Shown in pieces: positions 1 to 6,712 of a DNA stretch of 12,488 nt. The notes beneath the pieces were generated by a model. The model searched no databases and was not told where the DNA came from. It was given only the letters and a program-made list of their open reading frames with translations. The translations under genes were made by a program, and so were the position numbers. This stretch comes from Bacillota bacterium (GTDB lineage Bacteria > Bacillota > Clostridia > Oscillospirales > Acutalibacteraceae), in contig JAEZRH010000142.1 of the NCBI GenBank assembly GCA_023412845.1, forward strand, positions 1 through 12,488. The letters run 5' to 3'. Positions within the stretch are counted from its first letter, which is position 1. Each line of letters begins with the position of its first letter.

Positions 1-47
1 GGCAGGACGGGGAGGATGACTGGAATACAGGATTTCAAGCGAATCGC

Positions 48-1067
48 CTACTCTTTCATTTTGGGATCGAACGCGTCGCGCAGTCCGTCCGCAAACAGGT
101 TGAACGCCAGCATAATCACGCACAGGATCGCCGCCGGGATCCACATCTGGTACGAATAGATGCGGAACACCTTGTAGCCGTCGTTGAGCAGCGTGCCGAG
201 CGAAGCGTTCGGGATTTTCATGCCGACGCCGATAAAGCTGAGGAACGTTTCAAAAAAAATGGCGGCCGGAATGGAAAACATCATCCGTACCACCGCGATG
301 CCGGCGATGTTCGGCAGCACGTGGGAAACGGCGATCCGCGCCTCGGACGTGCCCAACGCCCTCGCCGCCAGCACGTATTCCAGGTTCTTGATCTTCAGCG
401 TCTGCGCGCGGACGATCCGCGCCATGGGAATCCACGAAGAGATGGTCAGAGCGAAGATGATCGAGGTCAGACCGGGGCTGAAGACCAGCAGCATCAGGAC
501 CACCAGCACGAGACTCGGTATCCCGGAAAGAATTTCGAGGACGCGCTGCATGACGGTGTCCGCGGCTCCTCCCTTCATCGCGCTCGCCAGGCCGTACACC
601 ACGCCGATGGTCAGATCCAGAAAGGCGGCGATGAAAGCGATCGTCAGGGAGATCCGCATTCCGTGCAGAGTGCGGGAAAACAGGTCCCGCCCGAATTCAT
701 CCGTGCCAAAGAAAAAGTTAACGTTCCGGGGCACACCGGCCAGGGCGTAACGGTCCACCGGCCGACCCCCCAGGTAAGAATATCCGTTGAACCCCGCGAG
801 TTTCACGCCGGGGATGCGCGGCGGCAGGTTCGCGTATGGGACGTTCTGCGCGTTGGGGTCGTAGGGAGCGATGGCCGGCGCGAGGAACGCCACCGCAATG
901 ATCAGCAGGAGCAGTGCCATGCAAAAGACGGCGGCCTTGTTTTTGCACAGCCTCCGCCGGGCGTCCTGCCAGAAGGTCGGGGCCGCCGCCCCCGTTTCCT
1001 CGGCCCGCGCTTTTGCCGGCCGGAAGCGGAAAAGTTCGTTTGGAATCCCTTCGGGACTTCCCGTCAT
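48..1067 (-). CDS. oppC: Oligopeptide/dipeptide ABC importer, inner-membrane permease (OppC/DppC family)
   Basis: One of the two membrane subunits that form the peptide channel of an Opp/Dpp-type importer. The 339-residue protein has a cytoplasmic N-terminal extension of about 45 residues, a first membrane helix at roughly 46-67, and the hallmark GTDEFGRD motif at 121-128. Further hydrophobic helices follow, with an EAA-type coupling loop at about 231-255 (core EYVLAARALGTSEARI) that docks on the ATPase. This order is typical of OppC_N plus BPD_transp_1. The ATG overlaps the oppB stop by four bases (ATGA), so translation is probably coupled, and a GGAGG lies about nine bases upstream. The loop between helix 1 and the GTDEFGRD motif is about 50 residues long. 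No ATPase gene follows within the window; only 47 bases remain to the left and I see no feature in them. The family call is secure; the exact substrate is unknown. Confidence 0.95.
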   Translation of the reverse strand: MTGSPEGIPNELFRFRPAKARAEETGAAAPTFWQDARRRLCKNKAAVFCMALLLLIIAVAFLAPAIAPYDPNAQNVPYANLPPRIPGVKLAGFNGYSYLGGRPVDRYALAGVPRNVNFFFGTDEFGRDLFSRTLHGMRISLTIAFIAAFLDLTIGVVYGLASAMKGGAADTVMQRVLEILSGIPSLVLVVLMLLVFSPGLTSIIFALTISSWIPMARIVRAQTLKIKNLEYVLAARALGTSEARIAVSHVLPNIAGIAVVRMMFSIPAAIFFETFLSFIGVGMKIPNASLGTLLNDGYKVFRIYSYQMWIPAAILCVIMLAFNLFADGLRDAFDPKMKE

Positions 1068-2008
1068 GACCGCTCGCCTCCGATCCGGACCCTGGGGTCG
1101 ATGATCTGGTACAGGACATCCGTCAGGAAGATGATCAGCACCAGCATCGCCGAGAACAGGATCGTCATCGCCATAATGGTGTAATAGTCGTTGGTCAGAA
1201 CGGATTTTGTGAACTGCTCGCCGATCCCCGGGATTGCGAAAATGTTTTCCACAACCAGAGACCCGGTCATCAGGCCCACCGTGATCGGCCCGATGATGGT
1301 GATGAGCGGGATCAGCGCGTTGCGCAGACCGTGCGTGAGCACAAGGCGCAGTTCGCTCATGCCCTTGGCGCGGGCAAGCTCGATATAGTCACTGCTCAGC
1401 ACATCCAGCATCTCCGTGCGCATGAAGCGCGCGGAGTCCGCCATGGGGGAGATGGAAAGCGCCAGCGTGGGCAGGATGCTGGAGCGGAACCCCTCGTTCC
1501 AAAGCCCGATGGGCAGGACCCCCAGCGTGACCGCGAATGCAAATTGCAGCAGGACCGCCACGACAAAGTTCGGTGCGGAGCGGCCCAATATGGCGAACAG
1601 GGAGCAGAAGGTATCGATCCAGGTATTGTGCCGCATGGCGGCCGCGGTCCCCAGGATCACCCCCACGACCGTCCCGAAGACGGCCGCCTGGAGGCCGAGC
1701 TGCATGGAGACCCCCATCCTGCTGCCGAGCAGGGTAGTGACCTGTTGGTCGGAGAACTGCAGCGAAATGCCGAAATCACCGTGCAGAATATTGGTAAGGT
1801 AGGTAAGGTAACGCTGCCCGAGCGGCTGATCCAGGCCGTATTTCTGATTGAGCACCTGAAGCTGCACCGCCGTCAATTTGTCCTGATTGTTATAGGGCGT
1901 TCCGGGTAAAAAGTTCATCAGCAGGAAGGTGATCGTTATGATCACCCACAGGGTCGTCACCATATAGATCAGCCGGCGGCAGATAAATCTAAGCCATCTG
2001 TTGTTCAA
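1064..2008 (-). CDS. oppB: Oligopeptide/dipeptide ABC importer, inner-membrane permease (OppB/DppB family)
   Basis: Partner permease of the peptide importer. The protein starts with a short RRLIY-type cytoplasmic end and a first helix, followed by the LMNFLPGTP motif typical of OppB. It carries an EAA loop at about 207-234 (core DYIELARAKGMSELRLVL). I chose the TTG at 2008 (314 residues): it has an AAAGGG ribosome site eight bases upstream and gives the usual OppB N-terminus. The frame stays open to a further TTG at 2038, but that start has no good ribosome site and sits beside a hairpin. The gene follows oppA by about 74 bases containing an inverted repeat, and overlaps oppC by four bases. 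It is probably cotranscribed with oppA from the long leader upstream. The family is certain; the start is moderately certain. Confidence 0.95.
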   Translation of the reverse strand: MNNRWLRFICRRLIYMVTTLWVIITITFLLMNFLPGTPYNNQDKLTAVQLQVLNQKYGLDQPLGQRYLTYLTNILHGDFGISLQFSDQQVTTLLGSRMGVSMQLGLQAAVFGTVVGVILGTAAAMRHNTWIDTFCSLFAILGRSAPNFVVAVLLQFAFAVTLGVLPIGLWNEGFRSSILPTLALSISPMADSARFMRTEMLDVLSSDYIELARAKGMSELRLVLTHGLRNALIPLITIIGPITVGLMTGSLVVENIFAIPGIGEQFTKSVLTNDYYTIMAMTILFSAMLVLIIFLTDVLYQIIDPRVRIGGERS

Positions 2009-2039
2009 AAAATCGTCCCTTTCAGAAAAAGCGGACAAA

Positions 2040-2064
2040 CGGGAACCATTCCGAACGGTTCCCG
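2040..2064 (-). repeat. Inverted repeat between oppA and oppB, likely mRNA-stabilising or attenuating hairpin
   Basis: CGGGAACC and GGTTCCCG form an 8-bp stem around a nine-base loop, between the oppA stop (2083) and the oppB start (2008). On the transcribed (minus) strand it is followed by only three U, so it is not a convincing terminator. Such hairpins after a solute-binding-protein gene commonly protect the upstream message, so that more binding protein than permease is made. That role here is inference. Confidence 0.55.
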
Positions 2065-2082
2065 TTTCCCAATTGCCGGTTT

Positions 2083-3774
2083 TCAGGAAGCAAAGTAGGC
2101 GCGCGTGACGTCGATGGGCGTATTGAGCACATGGGTCTGGTAGCCCTTCAGCTTCGGGTTGACCAGATAATTCTTAGCCTCCTGCGTCAGCGGGATCACG
2201 ACCGCGTTGTCGAGCAGGTACTGGTTGCCCTGTTTCAGGTGCGCCCAGCGCTTTGTGAAGTCGGTTCCGTCGCTGGTCTCCAGCGCAGTGACGATGCCTT
2301 TCAGCTCCGACGATTTCCACTGGCTGTGGTTGTGCTCGTAGCCTTCCTCATGCTGCTTGATATAGGAGGTCGGGTCGTATTCTCCTGTCCAGCCGCCAAG
2401 GGCGAGATCGAACTTGTAGCTCATCATTTCCTTGAAGCGGACGGTGGCCGGAACGTTCGCCAGGTTGATCTTGAGGCCCGGCAGCGCAGTCTGATAGACG
2501 CTCTGCAGATACTGGCCGGTCTTGATATTATCGTCCGTGTCGCTGGTGACCAGCCGCAGGGCGATGCTCTTGGTGCCGAGCTCACTCAGCGCCTTTGTGA
2601 AGTAATCCTTCGCTTTTGCCTTGTCGGTGTAGACCAGATTGGGGAAGTCGTCCTTGACGCTCTTGCCGGTGTCCGGATTGACCGCGATCCCGTTCGGAAT
2701 GATGCCGGCCGACGGTACGCCGGCCCCGTTGAGGATGGATTTTGCCAGTTCGTCGCGGTCCACCGCATAGAGCAGCGCTTTGCGCAGATTTTCATTCTGA
2801 AGGTATTTGTTGGAGCTGATGCCCATCTCCAGGTTGGTCATGCGGAGCGTCTGGATGGTGACAAGGTCGGGCTTTCCTTTGTAAAGCGTGAGGTAGTCGC
2901 CCGAAACGGCGGTGCCGTCCAGCTGGCCGGCCTCATACAGGTTGACGCCCGTCGCGACCTCTTTGACGACCTGGACGTTGATCTGGTCGAAATGGATATC
3001 CTTGGCGTCCCAGTAATACGGGTTCTTCACGTATTTCCAGGAGATGTTCGTGCCGCTCCAGCCCTGCAGCACGAAGGGGCCGCTCGCAAGAAGGCTCTGC
3101 GCGCTCAGACCGTAATTCTTGCCCTGCGCCTCGACGAATTTCTTGCTGACCGGGGAATAGAGCGTATCCGACAGCGTGGTGGCGAGGTACGGGGTCGGGG
3201 CGACCAGCGTGTACTGCAGCTCCGTGTCGGAGAGGGCCTTGACCCCAAGCTCCGCCGGCTTCTTCTTACCCGCGATGATCTCCGCCGCGTTCTTGATAAA
3301 GGTCAGGTTGTTGGCGCTCTGGGAGCCCGTGGCCGGGTCCACGACGCGCTGGGCGGCATAGACGATATCCGCCGCCGTGACTTTATCGCCGTTGGAATAG
3401 CGGGCGTCGTCGCGGATCTTTACCGTCGCGGTCAGGCCGTCCGCGCTGACCGTCGGAAGCGCCGTCGCCAGGTTCGGGACCGCCTCGTTTTTGTCGTTGA
3501 TGCGGTACAGGGTGTCAGCCTGAAAACTGATCTGCTCCGAGCTGATCACGTCGTAGCTTTTTCCGGAGTCCATCGTGGTGACTTCACCCGCCGCCACCCA
3601 GTTCAAAACCTTTTTGTCCGACGTGCCGGCCGCGGAAGCCGCGGAGGCGGCGGAAACGGAAGAAGCCGCCGGCGCCGAGGAAGTGTCGGCCGCCTTGCTG
3701 CTTCCGCAGGAAGTCAGAAGCGCCGTGCCCGCCGAAAGCAGAACGGCGAGGGAAATGGATAAGATCTTTTTCAT
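2083..3774 (-). CDS. oppA: Peptide ABC importer substrate-binding lipoprotein (OppA family, SBP_bac_5)
   Basis: Extracytoplasmic receptor that captures peptides and delivers them to the OppB/OppC channel. The 563-residue product begins with MKK, a hydrophobic signal segment and a lipobox LLTSC with the lipidated cysteine at residue 23. A Ser/Ala-rich tether follows to about residue 50. The rest matches the family-5 solute-binding fold: a conserved early segment with ADTLYRIND, the motif ADIVYAAQRVVDP, and C-terminal GGWTGEYDPTSY. Length is normal for OppA. The ATG has AAGGAG nine bases upstream. No obvious promoter lies in the 100 bases before the gene, so expression should come through the two terminators of the long leader. 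Peptide specificity cannot be read from sequence. The large open frame antisense to this gene is a high-GC shadow. Confidence 0.95.
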   Translation of the reverse strand: MKKILSISLAVLLSAGTALLTSCGSSKAADTSSAPAASSVSAASAASAAGTSDKKVLNWVAAGEVTTMDSGKSYDVISSEQISFQADTLYRINDKNEAVPNLATALPTVSADGLTATVKIRDDARYSNGDKVTAADIVYAAQRVVDPATGSQSANNLTFIKNAAEIIAGKKKPAELGVKALSDTELQYTLVAPTPYLATTLSDTLYSPVSKKFVEAQGKNYGLSAQSLLASGPFVLQGWSGTNISWKYVKNPYYWDAKDIHFDQINVQVVKEVATGVNLYEAGQLDGTAVSGDYLTLYKGKPDLVTIQTLRMTNLEMGISSNKYLQNENLRKALLYAVDRDELAKSILNGAGVPSAGIIPNGIAVNPDTGKSVKDDFPNLVYTDKAKAKDYFTKALSELGTKSIALRLVTSDTDDNIKTGQYLQSVYQTALPGLKINLANVPATVRFKEMMSYKFDLALGGWTGEYDPTSYIKQHEEGYEHNHSQWKSSELKGIVTALETSDGTDFTKRWAHLKQGNQYLLDNAVVIPLTQEAKNYLVNPKLKGYQTHVLNTPIDVTRAYFAS

Positions 3775-3881
3775 GATACTCTCTCCTTCAATCTGTCATT
3801 GACAAAAGTCGTCCGGAACAGGGAACCGGTCCGCGATATCGGCTGTCTCGTGCCGCCGTTTTCCGGAACGGGTCCGGCGCG

Positions 3882-3933
3882 AAAAAAACCGGAGACCGGG
3901 CATGGATTTACTTTCCATGCCCGGCCTCCGGTT
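3882..3933 (-). terminator. Very strong intrinsic terminator in the oppA leader
   Basis: On the minus strand a 20-bp stem (AACCGGAGGCCGGGCATGGA pairing with its complement, one position as G-U) closes a seven-base loop and is followed directly by seven U. The single A/G difference between arms is a wobble pair only in the minus-strand RNA. The run of A on the plus strand at 3882-3888 also fits minus-strand action. It lies about 108 bases before the oppA ATG, with no gene between, so it either ends an independent short leader RNA or acts as a regulated attenuator. Confidence 0.85.
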
Positions 3934-3971
3934 GTCCGGTCAGCCAGTGAGAAATCTTTTTTCGGGCCTTC

Positions 3972-4026
3972 GGAGTATTTTCTCCTGTTTATCACCCGGT
4001 TTTTTCAATCGGGACTTACGGGAGAA
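3972..4026 (-). other. Foldable leader segment between the two terminators (unassigned)
   Basis: In the minus-strand RNA, TTCTCC (4021-4026) can pair with GGAGAA (3980-3985). This encloses an inner stem CCCG/CGGG (4010-4013 with 3995-3998) and a roughly symmetric internal loop. The same GGAG can instead pair with CTCC just downstream (3972-3985). Two mutually exclusive folds ahead of a strong terminator are what a riboswitch-like element would show. I could not match it to a known class: a CCGAAGG word recalls the glycine riboswitch, but the rest of that consensus is missing. Confidence 0.35.
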
Positions 4027-4044
4027 CTCCTTGAAAATGGATAT

Positions 4045-4074
4045 AAAAAAGCCGACAGCGTCCGACCTGTCGGC
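4045..4074 (-). terminator. Intrinsic terminator just after the cysteine-rich small ORF (attenuator candidate)
   Basis: GCCGACAG and CTGTCGGC form a perfect 8-bp stem around an eight-base loop, followed on the minus strand by six U. It begins 29 bases after the stop of the small ORF at 4104-4214. The loop and 3' arm contain GGACGC (4058-4063), which is complementary to GCGTCC inside the small ORF (4134-4139). This offers an alternative pairing that would open the terminator. Spacing and layout resemble amino-acid attenuators. Confidence 0.8.
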
Positions 4075-4103
4075 CCTTCCTCTATTCCGTTATGCATAAT
4101 GAA

Positions 4104-4214
4104 TTACGGCGACGGGAGGGTCCGGTCAATTTTGGACGCAGTACAACACGGAATGCCGCACCTACACATGATGGAATCCGTCTCGACGTGATGTTCGCGA
4201 ACCATTCCAACCAT
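4104..4214 (-). CDS. 36-residue cysteine-rich leader peptide upstream of opp (putative)
   Basis: A short frame on the leader RNA starts with ATG at 4214, nine bases after a GGGAG ribosome site (AAGAAGGGAG), and ends at TAA. The product has four cysteines in eight residues (motif MCRCGIPCC, Cys17, 19, 23 and 24), two adjacent histidines at 8-9, no signal peptide and no membrane segment. It sits about 15 to 45 bases after two overlapping promoters and 29 bases before an intrinsic terminator, which is the arrangement of a ribosome-sensing attenuator. Cysteine-rich upstream ORFs that sense cysteine are known in mycobacteria; no homology to them is claimed. An in-frame internal ATG lies at codon 4, which slightly better fits some spacing rules. 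I do not recognise the peptide. It could instead be a functional small protein or a chance frame. Confidence 0.5.
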   Translation of the reverse strand: MVGMVREHHVETDSIMCRCGIPCCTASKIDRTLPSP

Positions 4215-4235
4215 TTTAGATTGCTCCCTTCTTGT

Positions 4236-4264
4236 AATATAGTAATAATATATGTTTTATTCAA
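4236..4264 (-). promoter_or_regulatory. Second, overlapping sigma-A promoter for the opp leader (weaker candidate)
   Basis: TTGAAT (4259-4264), 17 bases, then TATATT (4236-4241) on the minus strand. Its -35 overlaps the -10 of the upstream promoter. It would start transcription near 4229, leaving the small ORF with a very short leader and its ribosome site at the extreme 5' end. The AT-rich composition makes chance matches likely. Confidence 0.4.
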
Positions 4265-4292
4265 TAATATGCCCCCTGCCTCTTTTTGTCAA
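4264..4292 (-). promoter_or_regulatory. Strong sigma-A promoter driving the opp leader
   Basis: Perfect TTGACA (4287-4292), 17-base spacer, and TATTAT (4264-4269) on the minus strand. This is the best promoter in the window. Transcription would start near 4257, about 43 bases before the small ORF and about 480 bases before oppA. It lies downstream of gnd and separates the opp operon from the gluconate operon. Confidence 0.8.
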
Positions 4293-4321
4293 GGATTTTT
4301 TAAATTTCTTGTCGTTACATG

Positions 4322-4370
4322 CCTCCGCCCGCTCCGATTGGCGGCAGGCTTGCGGAACGGGCGGAAGAGG
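4322..4370 (-). terminator. GC-rich hairpin after gnd, probable end of the gluconate operon
   Basis: A stem of about 12 bp (CCGCCCGTTCCG with CGGAGCGGGCGG in the minus RNA, one G-U pair) with a 16-base loop lies about 46 bases after the gnd stop. There is no U-run on either strand, so it is not a classic intrinsic terminator. It may work as an RNA 3' end stabiliser or with Rho. Confidence 0.45.
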
Positions 4371-4415
4371 GCGGTGCGGGGAAGAGGATGACGTCGGTTT
4401 TTCCGGGGGATTTTC

Positions 4416-5321
4416 TTATGACTCCTTCTTTTCCACCGCGTGCCCGCCGAACTCGTTGCGGAGTGCGGCGACCACCTTGCCGGAAAAAGAATCCTCCTGC
4501 TGGGAACGGTAACGCATGATGACGGAAGCCGTGATGACGGGGGCCGGGACTTTCAGGTCCAAAGCCGCCTGGGCGGACCACAGCCCTTCTCCGTTGGAAT
4601 TCATGACGCCCCTGATGCCGGAAAGATGCGAATCCTTCCGGAAGGCGTCCTCGGCGAGCGACATCAGCCATCCGCGGATGACGGAACCGTGGTTCCAAAG
4701 CTTTGCCAGCTGGGCGTAATCGTAATCGTACTCGCTGGCCTCCAAAATTTCAAATCCTTCGCCGATCGCCTGCAGCATGCCGTATTCTATCCCGTTGTGG
4801 ATCATTTTGGCAAAGTGTCCGCTGCCGGCCGGACCGGTGTAAAGGCTCCCGTTTTCCACGGAGATCTGCCGGAACAGCTCTGCCACGCGGTCGTAGACTT
4901 CCCTGTCGCCGCCCACCATGGAGCAGGCTCCGCTGCGGGCGCCTTCCGTTCCGCCGCTGATCCCGGCGTCCAGGTAGCCGATCCCCGCCTCCTTCATTTT
5001 CCGGTATCTCCGTATGGAGTCCCCGTAAAAGGAGTTGCCGCCGTCGATCACGATGTCGCCTTTCCGCAGCAGAGGGGACAGATTTTCGAGCGCGGCGTCC
5101 ACCGCCTGGCCGGCCGGGACCATAAGCCAGACGATCCTTTCGCTTCCCAGTTTCCCCATCAGTTCTTCCTGGGAGGAGGCGGTTTCAATGCCGCTTTCCT
5201 CCGCTTCGCGGATTTTGCCGCCATCAATGTCGAACCCAATGACGCGGTTGCCTTTTCCTGTCATGTTGAGCGCCAGATTGGCACCCATTTTTCCTAATCC
5301 GATCAGACCGATTGTCATCAT
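4416..5321 (-). CDS. gnd: 6-phosphogluconate dehydrogenase, decarboxylating, short NAD-type (GndA/YqeC-like)
   Basis: Oxidises and decarboxylates 6-phosphogluconate to ribulose-5-phosphate in the cytosol. The product of about 301 residues belongs to the short single-domain 6PGDH group. It shows a Rossmann motif GLIGLGKMG at 5-13, DGGNS at 93-97, substrate loop ISGGTEG at 121-127, and the catalytic segment HFAKMIHNGIEYG (169-181, Lys172). The C-terminus has RNEFGGHAV, typical of this group. The acidic Asp31 after the second strand (GFDID) suggests NAD rather than NADP; that is inference. I chose the ATG at 5321, next to an AAAGGTG site, giving the standard MMTIGL N-terminus; the ATG at 5318 is an equal alternative and the frame also opens at 5339. 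It is the last gene of gntK-gntP-gnd, 29 bases after gntP. Confidence 0.93.
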   Translation of the reverse strand: MMTIGLIGLGKMGANLALNMTGKGNRVIGFDIDGGKIREAEESGIETASSQEELMGKLGSERIVWLMVPAGQAVDAALENLSPLLRKGDIVIDGGNSFYGDSIRRYRKMKEAGIGYLDAGISGGTEGARSGACSMVGGDREVYDRVAELFRQISVENGSLYTGPAGSGHFAKMIHNGIEYGMLQAIGEGFEILEASEYDYDYAQLAKLWNHGSVIRGWLMSLAEDAFRKDSHLSGIRGVMNSNGEGLWSAQAALDLKVPAPVITASVIMRYRSQQEDSFSGKVVAALRNEFGGHAVEKKES

Positions 5322-5350
5322 TACGCTGCACCTTTCCATTCATCTTCAAT

Positions 5351-6670
5351 TTATGCCGCGACTGTACTGAGAATCATTACCCCTGCCAGCCCCATGACGG
5401 AAATGATGGTTTCCAGCACGGACCAGGATTTGATGGTTTCCGGGATGGACAGGTTAAAGTACTCTTTGAACATCCAGAATCCGGGGTCGTTGACGTGGGA
5501 GAAGATCAGGCTGCCCGCGCCGGTGGCAAGTACCAGGAGGGCGGGATTAGCGCCTGCCGCGGCTCCGATCATCGGCGCAACGATGCCGGCCGCCGTCATC
5601 CCTGCCACGGTTGCGGAACCCAAAGCGATCCGCAGGATCGCGGCAATGAGCCATGCGAGGAACAGCGGGGAGAGATGGGCCGTCTGCATGATCCCCGCGA
5701 GGTAATGCCCGACGCCGCTGTCGACCAGAACCTGCTTGAAACCGCCGCCCGCGCCGATGATCAGGAGGATCATCGCGATCGAGGAGATCGACTCGGCCAT
5801 GGTCTTCATAACATCCGTGATCTTCTTTTTCCTGGTGAGACCACAGGTGAATATGGCTACCAGCACGGAGATCAGCATGGCGATTGACGGGTCTCCCAGA
5901 AAATTGCAGAAAATGCGCAGACCGGAGTTTTTCGACAGGGTCATGCTCGCCACGGCGGAAATCGCCATCAGCAGGACGGGCACAAGGCCTGTGAAAACGC
6001 TGACGCCGAAGCCCGGCATATCTTCGTCTGCTATCTTTTCGGTCTGGAAGACCTTATTTGGCCGGCCCTTTTTCATCATGCCCTGTTTTTCAAGAAATTT
6101 TGCAAACAAAGGTCCCGCGACGATCACCGTGGGGATCGCGATGACAAGCCCCAGCAAAAGGGTTTGCCCGATGTCCGCTTTATAGATGCCCGCAATGGCG
6201 GTGGGGCCCGGGTGCGGCGGCAGGAATCCGTGGGTCACGGAAAGGGCCGCCGCCATCGGCACGCCCACATAGAGCGGGGGCACGTCGGCGGCTACCGCCA
6301 CGGAGAAGGCGAGGGGGATGAGAACGACAAACCCGATCTCATAAAACATGGCCAGACCGGCGATCAGGCCGGTCAGCATCATGGCCCACTGGATCCGCTT
6401 TTTCCCGAATTTTTCAATCAGGGTGTCGGCAATGCGCTGGGCGGCGCCGGAATCCGCCATCAGCTTGCCGAGAACGGCGCCGAAGCCGAGAACGAGCGCC
6501 AGGCTGCCGAGGGTGCTGCCGATGCCGTTTCCCATCGACGTGACGACTTTATTGAGGGGAATGCCCTCCATGAGCCCCACAGCGAGCGCGACGATCACTA
6601 GCGAGAGGACGCCGTTCAGTTTTAAAATAATCATTAAAATTAAGTAAAAGGGCGACGCCAATGACAACAT
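5351..6670 (-). CDS. gntP: Gluconate permease (GntP family), N-terminus displaced by a frameshift
   Basis: Multi-helix inner-membrane proton symporter for gluconate. The frame shows family landmarks: KLNGVLSLVIVALAVGLM near the start, TLGSLALVLGFGAVLGKLMADSG, the conserved GVPMAAALSVTHGFLPPHPGP, ALGSATVAG and FSHVNDPGFWMFKEYF. The 439-residue frame can start at ATG 6670, but that codon has no ribosome site and gives an atypical MLSLASPF end. The expected GntP start, MPLLYVVIGVALLL, is encoded from ATG 6683 in another frame behind AAGAAAGGA, and is joined only if one base near 6641 is skipped. So the gene is either frameshifted (mutation or sequencing error), uses recoding, or starts weakly at 6670. 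It lies 29 bases after gntK and 29 bases before gnd, so it belongs to one operon. Confidence 0.9.
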   Translation of the reverse strand: MLSLASPFYLILMIILKLNGVLSLVIVALAVGLMEGIPLNKVVTSMGNGIGSTLGSLALVLGFGAVLGKLMADSGAAQRIADTLIEKFGKKRIQWAMMLTGLIAGLAMFYEIGFVVLIPLAFSVAVAADVPPLYVGVPMAAALSVTHGFLPPHPGPTAIAGIYKADIGQTLLLGLVIAIPTVIVAGPLFAKFLEKQGMMKKGRPNKVFQTEKIADEDMPGFGVSVFTGLVPVLLMAISAVASMTLSKNSGLRIFCNFLGDPSIAMLISVLVAIFTCGLTRKKKITDVMKTMAESISSIAMILLIIGAGGGFKQVLVDSGVGHYLAGIMQTAHLSPLFLAWLIAAILRIALGSATVAGMTAAGIVAPMIGAAAGANPALLVLATGAGSLIFSHVNDPGFWMFKEYFNLSIPETIKSWSVLETIISVMGLAGVMILSTVAA

Positions 6671-6683
6671 ATAATAATGGCAT
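6549..6683 (-). pseudogene. Out-of-frame 5' end of gntP with the good ribosome site
   Basis: ATG 6683 has AGAAAGGA eight bases upstream. It encodes MPLLYVVIGVALLL, the canonical N-terminus of GntP transporters, then runs into the wrong frame and stops at TAA 6549-6551 after 44 codons. Reading CTT (6644-6642), skipping A6641 and continuing with ATT restores an uninterrupted GntP N-terminus of the expected length. Loss of one T from the TTTT at 6647-6650 would work equally well. Confidence 0.7.
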
Positions 6684-6712
6684 ACAGAAAATCCTTTCTT
6701 ATTTTTATTGAT

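Noticed and set aside
1..47. Start of an OppD-like ATPase gene
   Set aside because: Only 47 bases remain; no ribosome site plus start codon giving a recognisable OppD N-terminus is visible.
3601..3680. Repeat-rich segment (gccgccgg-type) in oppA
   Set aside because: It simply encodes the Ser/Ala linker after the lipobox cysteine, common in lipoprotein receptors.
2131..3762. 543-residue open frame antisense to oppA
   Set aside because: It is a shadow of a high-GC coding frame with low-complexity Arg/Ala/Gly/Asp composition and no recognisable domain, while oppA on the other strand is certain.
3960..4030. Glycine riboswitch suggested by CCGAAGG and TTTCTCACTGGC in the minus leader
   Set aside because: The P1 and P2 pairings and the CTCTCAGGCAAAAGGAC consensus are not present; only short words agree.
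3880..4260. T-box, SAM-I, lysine, fluoride or c-di-GMP riboswitch in the opp leader
   Set aside because: None of the signature words (for example the T-box AGGGTGGNACCGCG) is found on either strand.
4082..4264. 60-residue frame from a TTG inside the promoter -10 box, minus strand
   Set aside because: It would start upstream of the predicted transcript start and has no ribosome site; the 36-codon frame in another phase has both promoter and ribosome site.
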